From positions 1-64,000 of IMG/VR virus record IMGVR_UViG_3300024502_000011: a stretch of 64,000 nucleotides of DNA; one strand, given 5' to 3'. Of the stretch, positions 55,074-63,328 are shown piece after piece (position 1 is the stretch's first letter; every line of letters begins with the position of its first letter). The notes under the pieces were generated by a model. It did not search any database and was not told the DNA's origin. It saw only the letters and a program-made list of their open reading frames with translations. The position numbers were made by a program, and so were the translations under genes. This DNA comes from a virus.

Positions 55074-55334
55074 TTAGAATAATTTTGAAATTTTGTTGAG
55101 AATTTTTGTTAATAAATTTGGTTCATAAAGCGAACAATTACAATCTTTGTTTTGTAAATAACAAATTGAAGAACATGGATTGTCTGGATTTTCTTTTGAA
55201 AGTTTAGTGTAAACTTCCATATTAAGAGATTTTCTTGCACCATTTACTGGTGAATATTCAATTTTGTAGAATTGTGGATGATTACATTCAACGAATTGTG
55301 AATCAAAATGTTTGCAATTTTTACATAATACCAT
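55074..55334 (-). CDS. Cys-rich protein, 86 aa
   Basis: CKNCKHFDSQFVECNHPQFY and PCSSICYLQNKDCNCSLYE: eight or more cysteines in pairs, the layout of small zinc or Fe-S-type phage proteins. One bp before the endonuclease start. Not recognised. Confidence 0.65.
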   Translation of the reverse strand: MVLCKNCKHFDSQFVECNHPQFYKIEYSPVNGARKSLNMEVYTKLSKENPDNPCSSICYLQNKDCNCSLYEPNLLTKILNKISKLF

Positions 55335-55349
55335 AATACCCCTTTAATT

Positions 55350-55418
55350 TTAATCTTCGGACTGATAGATAAAGTACAAAATAATTAAAATGATAATAAT
55401 TAACATTGCATTATTCAT
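55350..55418 (-). CDS. membrane miniprotein, 22 aa
   Basis: MNNAMLIIIILIILYFIYQS ED: one hydrophobic span. The ATG overlaps the stop of the preceding gene, which suggests coupling. Tentative. Confidence 0.42.
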   Translation of the reverse strand: MNNAMLIIIILIILYFIYQSED

Positions 55419-55773
55419 TGTGAATGTCCGGAACAAAATTGTTGTTTTTATAGAAATTCTCAAAAAATTCTTCTATCTCTACAATTGAAGAAAATGTTTC
55501 ACCGGAAAATGACACATTTACACATGTATTGTTTTGTAGATAGAAAGCTACTTCAAATGTGGTGGCGGGACCTACCTTGTTATATAGATCTGTAAATATG
55601 TAGTAGTAAATGTTGATGAAATACTTTGTTTTATCATTTTCCTTTACTTTCTTTTGGAAAAACAAATCAGCATATTTGAACATTTGCTTGTCCTTGAAAG
55701 GGAAATGCTTGTAGCCGGAATCAATGATATTTTGTGGTGTGAACATAGTTTTTAAATTATTGATTACGTCCAT
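55411..55773 (-). CDS. hypothetical protein, 120 aa
   Basis: MDVINNLKTMFTPQNIIDSG, then TFEVAFYLQNNTCVNVSFSGETFSSIVEIEEFFENFY; alpha/beta. Overlaps neighbours at both ends. Not recognised. Confidence 0.65.
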   Translation of the reverse strand: MDVINNLKTMFTPQNIIDSGYKHFPFKDKQMFKYADLFFQKKVKENDKTKYFINIYYYIFTDLYNKVGPATTFEVAFYLQNNTCVNVSFSGETFSSIVEIEEFFENFYKNNNFVPDIHNE

Positions 55774-55913
55774 GATCTAAAAGTGTAATGTGCAGTGAAA
55801 GATGAAAAAACTGCACCACACTTGGAATTTGTCCATGAATGTAATGTTGATGTTGTCCAAGAATTTTTTCCAGATTGTGATGTTGGATTTCTTTTCAGTG
55901 TTGAGATTTTCAT
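55764..55913 (-). CDS. possible Ser/Thr-rich protein, 49 aa
   Basis: MKISTLKRNPTSQSGKNSWT TSTLHSWTNSKC. It fills the gap between two genes and its stop overlaps the next start. No clear ribosome site; an in-frame ATG also lies at 55925. Confidence 0.42.
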   Translation of the reverse strand: MKISTLKRNPTSQSGKNSWTTSTLHSWTNSKCGAVFSSFTAHYTFRSWT

Positions 55914-55914
55914 C

Positions 55915-56124
55915 TTATAGTCCATTAAGTAGTTTCTTGTATTCTTCTTTAAATGTTTCATTTTGCCAAATTTCATTAGCAATGAAAAATGCATCTTCAA
56001 TTGGAGCAGTTTCAACAAGATTTACATGGTTGTCTGTCATGCAACAATATGTGTATTCTTGTGCTGCTTTAGCTGCAAGAAATGTTGTAGCGTAATTAAT
56101 AATGAATTTTTCTTTTTCTGTCAT
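55915..56124 (-). CDS. hypothetical protein, 69 aa
   Basis: MTEKEKFIINYATTFLAAKA AQEYTYCCMT, ending FKEEYKKLLNGL; helical. Promoter TTGACA, 18 bp, TATAAT, 6 bp, ATG fixes the start at 56124. Not recognised. Confidence 0.65.
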   Translation of the reverse strand: MTEKEKFIINYATTFLAAKAAQEYTYCCMTDNHVNLVETAPIEDAFFIANEIWQNETFKEEYKKLLNGL

Positions 56125-56131
56125 ATAATTA

Positions 56132-56551
56132 TTATAACACTTCCCAACCTTCATTGTCAAGAGTGTAGAAAACATTTTTAATTTCAAATTCAACAATTGC
56201 TCTCATGCAGCCAGGACAAGGTTTTGACATTCCATAAATCATTTTGTTCGTTTTCACGTCAGTTTTTGCCCTGCACACAAACAAAGAAACTTTATTGAAA
56301 TCTTCTACATCCAAATAGCGTAACGCATTTTTAATTGCTGCAATTTCAGCATGAAGGAAAATAGATAAATCTTTATTAGTTGCATATTTAGCCTGTAAAG
56401 GAGATGATTTATTTGAATTTACACCAACAGAAATAATCTTGTTTTTGTGGACAATTGCAGCAGCAATTTTAGCACCAGCAATCTTGGGCGTTGCAATAGC
56501 AACTTCTTTCAAGAGAGAAAAAACTTTAATGATTTTCTGTTCCGACTTCAT
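56132..56551 (-). CDS. deoxycytidylate/cytidine deaminase family
   Basis: HAEIAAI and GMSKPCPGCMRAIVE give the zinc site (H-A-E and PCxxC), with VGVNSNKSSPLQAKYA upstream. 139 aa. Probably dCMP to dUMP, feeding ThyX; it differs from long T4 Cd (193 aa) and could be a free-base or nucleoside deaminase. Promoter (GTGACA), 17 bp, TACAAT, 6 bp, ATG. Confidence 0.82.
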   Translation of the reverse strand: MKSEQKIIKVFSLLKEVAIATPKIAGAKIAAAIVHKNKIISVGVNSNKSSPLQAKYATNKDLSIFLHAEIAAIKNALRYLDVEDFNKVSLFVCRAKTDVKTNKMIYGMSKPCPGCMRAIVEFEIKNVFYTLDNEGWEVL

Positions 56552-56563
56552 ACTTTTATTGTA

Positions 56564-56791
56564 TCACAAATATTTTTGTTTGTCACTAGTGATTTTCGAC
56601 CAAGCCATTGATGAAAAACCTGAATAGGAATTTGATGTTAAATTATTTACTTCTGACTTTCTTTTTCCATATCGACCGGAATATGAATAATTTTGTCCAA
56701 TTTTTTCGTATCTTAGATTAACACCACTAGAACTTTTACGCTTAGTTTGAAAATCTTTGTAAAAATATTTTTTAGTTTTTGAATACATCAT
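56564..56791 (-). CDS. basic Ser/Tyr-rich protein, 75 aa
   Basis: MMYSKTKKYFYKDFQTKRKS SSGVNLRYEK, YSYSGRYGKRKSEVNN. Four-base overlap with 56788-57018. Probably disordered and nucleic-acid binding. Not recognised. Confidence 0.55.
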   Translation of the reverse strand: MMYSKTKKYFYKDFQTKRKSSSGVNLRYEKIGQNYSYSGRYGKRKSEVNNLTSNSYSGFSSMAWSKITSDKQKYL

Positions 56792-57018
56792 AATTTTAAA
56801 ACCTGTTCATCATTAACATCCCAATCAGCAAAATAATAATTATTATCATCTAACCAGTCAAAAGAAACATAATTAAATGGTAAATCTTCACATTCACTTG
56901 CTTTTGAATAATCATACTTGTGATTGTTGATAAAATTCTTAACAGCGTCAAAATTTGTAATTGTGAACTTTCTCTCTGTGAGAAGTTCCGTGTTTTTGAA
57001 AAATTTAACTGTTAACAT
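56788..57018 (-). CDS. hypothetical protein, 76 aa
   Basis: MLTVKFFKNTELLTERKFTI TNFDAVKNFIN, acidic C-terminus (WDVNDEQVLKL). Promoter TTGACA, 17 bp, TATACT, 6 bp, ATG. Not recognised. Confidence 0.65.
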   Translation of the reverse strand: MLTVKFFKNTELLTERKFTITNFDAVKNFINNHKYDYSKASECEDLPFNYVSFDWLDDNNYYFADWDVNDEQVLKL

Positions 57019-57053
57019 AATATCAGTATATCACAAAAATATAAGTTTGTCAA

Positions 57054-57425
57054 CTATTCATCAATAAATTCTTGACAGGAAACCATGACCATATTTAGTT
57101 CACAAAAGCACTCTGAAATTTCTGGTGTTACCAACCCCTCAATAATATATACATCATCATTTTTTTCAATATCATATGTTGAAGGAATACCAGTGCAATA
57201 ATAGTCCATATAATCTTCTTTATAGTTAAAAAGACTATTTCTAATTTCAGCTACAACATTACCAGCAGTTCTCCAGGAAACTGAGAAATCCTGATTCTTG
57301 TAATCCCATACAGTATTACAAAGTGCTGCATAAAAATTCTGTGCAAAATTATAATCGTCAAACTTGTGAGCAAAAGATGAATTTTTTACATCTTCAATAA
57401 AACTTAAAATTGTGTCGTGGTTCAT
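57054..57425 (-). CDS. hypothetical protein, 123 aa
   Basis: HDTILSFIEDVKNSSFAHKFDDYNFAQNFYAALCNTVWDY, then VSWRTAGNVVAEIRN and CFCELNMVMVSCQEF. A widespread uncharacterised phage pattern (FAALCN..W). ATGA overlap with the preceding gene. Confidence 0.68.
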   Translation of the reverse strand: MNHDTILSFIEDVKNSSFAHKFDDYNFAQNFYAALCNTVWDYKNQDFSVSWRTAGNVVAEIRNSLFNYKEDYMDYYCTGIPSTYDIEKNDDVYIIEGLVTPEISECFCELNMVMVSCQEFIDE

Positions 57426-57592
57426 TGTTTAATCCTACTCATGTAATAATTATTTGATCTTGATAGTACCATACAATCTTCTCCAGAAGAAGATATAAAT
57501 TTTCCTTCAGGTGTGCGTGAAGTTTTTCTTGAATCTGTACCAGATTTTGATTTAGTAAAATGAAGTATATTTTTAGGTTTTGATCGTTTCAT
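57422..57592 (-). CDS. basic Ser-rich protein, 56 aa
   Basis: MKRSKPKNILHFTKSKSGTD, SRKTSRTPEGKFISSSGED. Starts right at the stop of 57593-57799 and overlaps the next gene by 4 bp. Not recognised. Confidence 0.58.
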   Translation of the reverse strand: MKRSKPKNILHFTKSKSGTDSRKTSRTPEGKFISSSGEDCMVLSRSNNYYMSRIKQ

Positions 57593-57799
57593 TTAAATCT
57601 CCACTGGAATTAATTCTTCCTCAAGTATCCAACAAAATTGTAGATTAAAATCATCACGAAGACAATAAAAATTTTCTGACTTTTCTGTACCTGGAATTTG
57701 TTTTGTTTTTACAACAATGTAAACGCTATGAGGATTCATCAGCATTGTACTTGCTACTTTAGGAATTACTTTTACTTTGTCTGCGATTCTGTATTTCAT
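57593..57799 (-). CDS. hypothetical protein, 68 aa
   Basis: MKYRIADKVKVIPKVASTML MNPHSVYIVVKTKQ; SH3-like small beta barrel. Promoter TTGACA, 17 bp, TACAAT, 6 bp, ATG. Not recognised. Confidence 0.65.
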   Translation of the reverse strand: MKYRIADKVKVIPKVASTMLMNPHSVYIVVKTKQIPGTEKSENFYCLRDDFNLQFCWILEEELIPVEI

Positions 57800-57801
57800 A
57801 C

Positions 57802-58737
57802 TTACATTGTAGCAGAATCAGAAAGCTTTGTCAAGCTCTCTTCATACATTTTTTGATAAGCAAACAAAGCTTTTTCCTTAGACTTGAGTTCAAGATCAAT
57901 GTCAAGAGGCATTTCATAGGTGTTCATGATAGATGTTGCATAATCAGAATGCGCCCGTGGATTGCAGGAAATACTTTCATGCAAAGCTTTAGATTCGCTG
58001 TAATGGAATAGTGGCTTAGTCTCACCCCATGTAGCATAAGAAAGATGAAATGCAAGAGATTCAGACAAATTATCTTGATGAAAACTATGGTGGAAATAGT
58101 CAAATGTGATTGGAGTATGAATATAAGAAAAAATATGCTTGAACAACTGATTAACAGAAAATGCAGAAGCTTTGTCATCATTCTCAACAACAAGACGCTT
58201 CTTGGTCTTTTCGTTAAGACGATAAAAATTAGTAATGAAGTTGTCGATAACTTTCTGAGAAAAATTCATACCAACATGGATGTTGAGGCAGTGATAATGA
58301 TTGGCAGGAAAACCCATCAACTCAAAAACTTCGTTGTGATGATGAAGATCATGAATGGAATTGTCAACAACATTCTGCTTGTCAGAACCTAGCTTGACAA
58401 AATGATCTGGATGTGCAGTTACACGAATACCAGCACGTTTAGCAATATCACCAGCAAAACGAAGATTGTAAGAAATTTCAGCAAAATCAGGAAGATCTTC
58501 TAGCTTGTACTTGGAGTTCCAAGGAAATAGATCGGAAGACAAACGAAACACCTTGATGTTGTTGCGTTGATTCCAAAGCATGATCTGGATAAGATCAAGA
58601 GTATTCTTGTATGCAAGCTCAGATGCATAGGCAATACCACGCTCATTAAACGTAGCTTCTCGCATGGTGCGATTGGTAGTAATACCTTTGTCGGATAGTT
58701 CCAGATTAATGCAGCAGTAACCAAATTGAGTGTTCAT
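57802..58737 (-). CDS. uvdE: UV damage endonuclease (UvdE/UvsE)
   Basis: Cuts DNA 5' to UV lesions, starting excision repair. FGYCCINLELSDKG at the start, FRLSSDLFPW, RVTAHPDHFV, LNIHVGM, LVVENDDKA and FDYFHHSFH carry the His/Asp/Glu metal ligands of the TIM-barrel family. 311 aa. Unlike T4 DenV, which is unrelated. Promoter TTGACA, 17 bp, TATTAT, 6 bp, ATG. Confidence 0.92.
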   Translation of the reverse strand: MNTQFGYCCINLELSDKGITTNRTMREATFNERGIAYASELAYKNTLDLIQIMLWNQRNNIKVFRLSSDLFPWNSKYKLEDLPDFAEISYNLRFAGDIAKRAGIRVTAHPDHFVKLGSDKQNVVDNSIHDLHHHNEVFELMGFPANHYHCLNIHVGMNFSQKVIDNFITNFYRLNEKTKKRLVVENDDKASAFSVNQLFKHIFSYIHTPITFDYFHHSFHQDNLSESLAFHLSYATWGETKPLFHYSESKALHESISCNPRAHSDYATSIMNTYEMPLDIDLELKSKEKALFAYQKMYEESLTKLSDSATM

Positions 58738-58778
58738 GAATACATAATATCACAAATTTTTGAATTTGTCAATAAAAA

Positions 58779-58805
58779 AGCGGAGGAAAACATCTTCCTC
58801 CGCTG
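58779..58805. terminator. strong hairpin terminator
   Basis: AGCGGAGGAA - AACATC - TTCCTCCGCT, located between the ligase gene's 3' side and the UvdE promoter. A tracts on the left give a U tract in the minus-strand RNA, so it ends the ligase transcript. Confidence 0.75.
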
Positions 58806-58855
58806 AGTTATTTTAGTTTATGTCTAATTTACAATCTTTCATTATTTATAATAGT

Positions 58856-59899
58856 TTAAATTTCACCCTTCTCAAGCATCATGGCAAGTTTATCTGGATT
58901 CATCTTTTGCAGATAATCTTTCATATTTTTTACTTTTTTGTCATACATGGCATATAGAGGTGAAGTAAACTTTGTATGTGACATTACTTTTGATACAAAT
59001 TCTGCTTTTGTTGATGTATTTTTCATACAAACTTCAAATATCTTGTCATACTTAGAACAAATTGAATTTATCATTTTTTTCATTTCTCTATATAAATCTG
59101 AAATTTCCGGAAATTCTTCGACAAATTCATCTTTTTCTTTTATTGCCATCACAATACCTTTTTTGAAATCAAATGATTCAACAAAGTCTTGCAGTTTTCT
59201 AAAGTTTTTATTTTTAATTTTAATTTTTCTGTTTTTTGAATCTATTACAATTAATCCTTCAATTTCTTTTGGATCTGAATTTTGTACAAATTCTTGTGCT
59301 TCTTGTATTGTATTAAATTTAAATGTTTTTGGAAGCATGTGTTCAAAACATTCAAATCTAGTTTCTTCCAATGTAACTTTATTAATAGCTGTTATGAAAT
59401 ATATTTTAACAGTGTTTGTGTTTACAATTTTTTTGTTGAATGGTGATATTATTTCAAATGTGTAGGTGTAACAAGGATCAAGTAAACTAATATATTTTTG
59501 TGGAAAGTATTTAAAGAATAATTTTTCTATTTTTGGTTCTTGGACATCATATTTTGTTGATAAGTGCCATTTTTCTTTATGGTTCCACAGATAAACAGTT
59601 GTACCATCAATTTTCTCTTCATATCTTAAACGTTTAGATGAGAAAATAGGTTTTGCATGAATTACTTTAGGTGTTGCTGCTATGATTGGAAAATTTTTAT
59701 CATCAACATCAAGAATTATTCCAGAACAATTATCAATAATTTCATTTGGTTCTGAATTATTATCATAGAGACAAAACTGAAATAAGTTAGAATAATCATT
59801 ATGACTTTGAACAGATACATTTCTATTTTGAAAGAAGTCTAGTTTCTGCTTAAAGTTAGTTTCAGTATCAGCTAGGTAATTTTGTAGTTCATTTTTCAT
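58856..59899 (-). CDS. ATP-dependent RNA ligase (Rnl family), 347 aa
   Basis: Seals RNA nicks through lysine adenylation. Motif I YEEKIDGTTVYLW (Lys about residue 95), motif IIIa TFEIISP, motif IV EGLIVID and motif V KIKNKNF. The C-terminal 100 residues are helical as in T4 Rnl1 (374 aa). Together with PNKP it makes the T4-type tRNA repair pair, here 52 kb apart. Confidence 0.88.
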   Translation of the reverse strand: MKNELQNYLADTETNFKQKLDFFQNRNVSVQSHNDYSNLFQFCLYDNNSEPNEIIDNCSGIILDVDDKNFPIIAATPKVIHAKPIFSSKRLRYEEKIDGTTVYLWNHKEKWHLSTKYDVQEPKIEKLFFKYFPQKYISLLDPCYTYTFEIISPFNKKIVNTNTVKIYFITAINKVTLEETRFECFEHMLPKTFKFNTIQEAQEFVQNSDPKEIEGLIVIDSKNRKIKIKNKNFRKLQDFVESFDFKKGIVMAIKEKDEFVEEFPEISDLYREMKKMINSICSKYDKIFEVCMKNTSTKAEFVSKVMSHTKFTSPLYAMYDKKVKNMKDYLQKMNPDKLAMMLEKGEI

Positions 59900-59908
59900 A
59901 GTTAGGTT

Positions 59909-59916
59909 TATAAATA
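59909..59916 (+). promoter_or_regulatory. TATAAATA late promoter
   Basis: Exact T4 late box in the 42-bp gap between divergent genes, 26 bp before the plus-strand ATG at 59942. The overlapping minus-strand TATACT may serve the ligase. Confidence 0.6.
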
Positions 59917-59941
59917 TTTAGTATAACAAAAAGGGGATTAG

Positions 59942-61114
59942 ATGGCCTTTAACGAACTAGGATTTATATACGAAGGTTTATATGCTGTTTGTGCGGCACA
60001 TTATAGTACAAGTAATTTAGTTTTCGAAAATGATTATGAAATAATTAATCTTTCACCAAAAACTACACTAGATGGTGGTTATAATAAAAATTCTATTTTG
60101 GAAACTTTAAAATTTTTATCAAATAATGTTGAAGAATACACCGGACAAGGATTAATTTTAACTGATAACTTTCTTGTTAAGAAAAAAGGAACTGAGCTTA
60201 CAGATAACAAATATTTACGCTGTAAGTTAAAAATCAAATTACCTAAAGGAACTATCTTTTTTGCTAAAAATAAAAAATTAAGAAAGTCAATGAGTTATGC
60301 AAAAGAAGAAATATTTAATTTCTTAATTAACAGATTTCCATCAAGTATTATTTCAAACAAAATTAAAAATACTTTAATTTCTTACGTTGAGGATGAAATG
60401 ATAAATTTAGTTGAGATACATATTTCAACTACCGGAAATATACAAAAAATTAAAAATGAAGAAAATAATATTAATAAACTTTTAAAAAAATCAGATTTAG
60501 TGGTGAATTTTAAGACAAATAAAGGTTATAAATTAACAAGTATGAATTTGAGTGAGGAAGCACCATCTTATAAATTAAATCAATTATTTAATATTTTATC
60601 AAAAGATTCATTGTTAGATGAAATTGAAGTTTCTTTAAAACTAACTTCCAGTTCTTCTTTGAATAAGAGAATACACAATACAAATAAAAAACAATTATAT
60701 AAAGATTTTGGTTATAGTAACAATTTATCTAAATCTTTTGATGAAATATTAAATGAAACTAGATCATTGTGGCTATCAAAATTGCAATATTTTTTATTTG
60801 GTATTTCTATAGACAACATAATATATAATTCATTAAAAATAAATATAGTTAAAAAAAATATTAATCTAGATAAAAATCAGAAAAATTATATTAAAGAATT
60901 TTCATTTAATAGTTTTATAGATTATATGAAAAAACTAAATGACATCAATAAACTTTCTTACACAAAAAAAGAAAATTCTTATAACATAAATTATAATTCA
61001 AATTTACTTTATCAAATAAAATTTATCGGTAATGATGTTAAAATTGAAATAAGTTCTTTTCTGATAAAAGAACTAACTAATAATATGAAAAAAATTATTG
61101 ATAGTCATAACTAA
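59942..61114 (+). CDS. hypothetical protein, 390 aa
   Basis: MAFNELGFIYEGLYAVCAAH, then GGYNKNSILETLKFLSNNVEEYTGQGLILTD. Lys/Asn/Ile-rich and helical in the second half. No membrane segment or known motif. Preceded by TATAAATA and placed as a two-gene plus-strand island among minus-strand genes, so it may be a late virion or baseplate gene. Confidence 0.65.
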   Translation: MAFNELGFIYEGLYAVCAAHYSTSNLVFENDYEIINLSPKTTLDGGYNKNSILETLKFLSNNVEEYTGQGLILTDNFLVKKKGTELTDNKYLRCKLKIKLPKGTIFFAKNKKLRKSMSYAKEEIFNFLINRFPSSIISNKIKNTLISYVEDEMINLVEIHISTTGNIQKIKNEENNINKLLKKSDLVVNFKTNKGYKLTSMNLSEEAPSYKLNQLFNILSKDSLLDEIEVSLKLTSSSSLNKRIHNTNKKQLYKDFGYSNNLSKSFDEILNETRSLWLSKLQYFLFGISIDNIIYNSLKINIVKKNINLDKNQKNYIKEFSFNSFIDYMKKLNDINKLSYTKKENSYNINYNSNLLYQIKFIGNDVKIEISSFLIKELTNNMKKIIDSHN

Positions 61115-61115
61115 T

Positions 61116-61322
61116 ATGACAATACAACTAAATCCACCCATTCCATTAATCACACCAAAAGGAAAAGGTTGGGCATATTTCCTAATTGATCGTTCCCAAG
61201 AACATGATTTGGAATGGGTGGTTTTTATTGATAGTTCAGGTGAATGTTGGACTTTTAGAAATCAAGAAATTAGAATTCAAAACAACATCACAATGGGAAG
61301 AACTAATTTACATCAAAATTAA
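61116..61322 (+). CDS. conserved phage protein, 68 aa
   Basis: NPPIPLITPKGKGWAYFLIDRSQEHDLEWVVFIDSSGECWTFRNQEIRIQNNITMGR is a compact pattern found across many phages without known role. ATG at 61116 is 1 bp after the preceding stop. Converges with and overlaps the next minus-strand gene by 20 bp. Confidence 0.72.
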   Translation: MTIQLNPPIPLITPKGKGWAYFLIDRSQEHDLEWVVFIDSSGECWTFRNQEIRIQNNITMGRTNLHQN

Positions 61323-61605
61323 TCTTTTTCATTTCTCTTAAAACTTCAATTTCATAATCTACAGTTTCAACCTCTACACTGAAGTATGAAATAAATACGC
61401 CAATTAAACAAATTATATTAACAATTAAACATCCAATTAATAATGCAGAATTTTCTTTTAGAATAATTACCATTAAAATAGCTGTTGTTAAAGCTGACAT
61501 TAAACAATGCTTAAAAAGCATTCCAATAAATTTGGTTAATGCTTTTGTTCTAATATCTTCTAAATCTTGTTCTGTTAACTTCTTAACATCATTCAAGTTC
61601 ATCAT
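61303..61605 (-). CDS. two-span membrane protein, 100 aa
   Basis: Spans at about residues 30-48 (CLMSALTTAILMVIILK) and 54-74 (ALLIGCLIVNIICLIGVFIS), charged helices at both ends. Could be a holin-like or inner-membrane regulator; not recognised. Confidence 0.62.
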   Translation of the reverse strand: MMNLNDVKKLTEQDLEDIRTKALTKFIGMLFKHCLMSALTTAILMVIILKENSALLIGCLIVNIICLIGVFISYFSVEVETVDYEIEVLREMKKINFDVN

Positions 61606-61993
61606 AATCTTTTATCTCCAATCCATATTCTAAAAATACATCATTCCATCTTTCAAAACTTTCTGAGTGACTCATTTTACCTATTGTCATATACTGATAG
61701 GCATGAATCATTTCATGAGCTAAAATACTGATGAAAAAACAAAAACTGGGAAATGATTTGGACAATTCCAAATTTAATATTTTTTCTTTCTTACATTCAC
61801 CTTTACACAATCCCCAATGATACTTATCTGACTTAATGTTTATTTTATTAAATTCAGGTAAAGTATCATTGAAGAATAATGTGTTCAGTTTTTTAAACCA
61901 CTTTTTTATTTTTCTTTCTGTTGGGTGGTACAACCTTGGTTTCGACTTCAACTGCTTTTTCAGTTGGTATTTGTACAGATTCTTCCTTTCCAT
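61589..61993 (-). CDS. SprT-like zinc metalloprotease, 134 aa
   Basis: LAHEMIHAYQYM (HExxH) and SHSESFERWND downstream (third ligand) define the SprT/zincin family; LFFNDTLPEFNKINI is the usual first strand. Family members act on DNA-protein crosslinks. Overlaps the preceding gene by about 100 bp; the true start may lie further in. Confidence 0.8.
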   Translation of the reverse strand: MERKNLYKYQLKKQLKSKPRLYHPTERKIKKWFKKLNTLFFNDTLPEFNKINIKSDKYHWGLCKGECKKEKILNLELSKSFPSFCFFISILAHEMIHAYQYMTIGKMSHSESFERWNDVFLEYGLEIKDYDELE

Positions 61994-62423
61994 TTTGTTC
62001 CTTTAATGGCACAGGAAGCATTAGTTCAGGAAAAACAGAATTTAAAAATACATTATCAACATCTTTCAAAGAAAATTTCTTAGTCAAAACACTTTCCAAA
62101 AGCTTTGCTTCCGATGGGCTAATTGACTCTAGAATTTGTGCTAGAATCATTTTCTTTCTGTTGATATTAACGTTTCTATAAATTCTTGTGAAAATATATA
62201 AACGTCTATATTCTTTTTGAAGAGAACCATAACTTAAACCAATAGGACTAGAATCTGGTTTGTATGTTGGAATTTCTGTATCAAACTGAATTCTATTATC
62301 TAAACCATAACGTAAAATGGTTAATAGGGCAGGAGTTTTATTTTGGAGTAGAATTTTCTTTTTATCATCTAATGATGCAGCCTTATTAACTGCATCAAAT
62401 ACTTCTGATAACATCAATGTCAT
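61893..62423 (-). CDS. conserved T4-like cyanophage-type protein, 176 aa
   Basis: LSEVFDAVNKAASLDDKKKILLQNKTPALLTILRYGLDNRIQFD, then LEYRRLYIF-type helices and ILESISPSEAKLLESVL: the DUF6433-like pattern of T4-type marine phages. C-terminal tail is basic. Next to RNase H as in those phages. Role unknown. Confidence 0.72.
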   Translation of the reverse strand: MTLMLSEVFDAVNKAASLDDKKKILLQNKTPALLTILRYGLDNRIQFDTEIPTYKPDSSPIGLSYGSLQKEYRRLYIFTRIYRNVNINRKKMILAQILESISPSEAKLLESVLTKKFSLKDVDNVFLNSVFPELMLPVPLKEQNGKEESVQIPTEKAVEVETKVVPPNRKKNKKVV

Positions 62424-62470
62424 AATTATCCTTGAGGTGGGAATTAAGTGAATTTAATCACTATTTATTT

Positions 62471-63328
62471 TTAAAAATCCTGAATGTTTTCCATTAGATT
62501 TTTTAACTTAGCACTAACAAAGTAATTAAACATTTTATTCTTATCTTTCACAAATTCTCTGTTATAGCTTTCTAAAACATTTTTCTTGATTAAATCTGGA
62601 ATGTAATCAAAATCAATTAACTTGCGGTTTCTAATGAAACCAGCAATCATCTTTTCATCACAATAATCTTCAGGCTTTTGTTTTAGCCAAGCCTGAAGTT
62701 TGTTTGATGAAATTGGTTTTTGTCGTTTTGATGTAACAAATGTGTCATCATCTGACAGGAAGTTAGGAATACCATCACCAGAATCTCCACGAATAATATG
62801 TTCATAAAGAAATTCTTCTGGATCATCAATATTGATTAGTTTTTTTGCGATTGGATTTAATTGCTTTACATTCTTATATTTCTGCAATTGACTTAAATCT
62901 TTATCAGCAGAGACAATTAAAATCTTTTCATTCTCATGAAGTTGCTTTACAAGAACTGCAATTACATCATCTGCTTCGGCACCATAAACATCAATCACCT
63001 TATAAGGCATGAACTCCATGATTTCTGCCTTAATTTTGTTTAAAGAAACAAAGAAACTTTCCCAATCCAGTCCGGAGTTATCTCTATCCTTTTTTCTGTT
63101 TGCCTTGTAATGTGGATAAAATTCCTTGCGCCAATAAACTTTGTTGTCACAACAAATAACTAGCTCACCATATTCTGCTTTGTTGTACTGAACAATGCCT
63201 CTAATGGTATTTAAAATCATATGACGCAACAAGTCCTCCTCTACCTTAATAGTAGAAGAAGACTTGTTGATATTCAAATTCTGAAATAAATTTGAAATTG
63301 CCACCTGATTGAAATCTAATAAAATCAT
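62471..63328 (-). CDS. rnh: RNase H / 5'-3' exonuclease, T4 Rnh (FEN-1 family)
   Basis: Removes RNA primers from Okazaki fragments. Acidic metal ligands: MILLDFNQ (Asp5), VICCDNKVYWRKEFYPHYKANR, VYGAEADDVIAVL, ILIVSADKDLSQLQ and IIRGDSGDGIPNF. 285 aa against 305 in T4. Overlaps the upstream gene by 4 bp. Confidence 0.93.
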   Translation of the reverse strand: MILLDFNQVAISNLFQNLNINKSSSTIKVEEDLLRHMILNTIRGIVQYNKAEYGELVICCDNKVYWRKEFYPHYKANRKKDRDNSGLDWESFFVSLNKIKAEIMEFMPYKVIDVYGAEADDVIAVLVKQLHENEKILIVSADKDLSQLQKYKNVKQLNPIAKKLINIDDPEEFLYEHIIRGDSGDGIPNFLSDDDTFVTSKRQKPISSNKLQAWLKQKPEDYCDEKMIAGFIRNRKLIDFDYIPDLIKKNVLESYNREFVKDKNKMFNYFVSAKLKNLMENIQDF

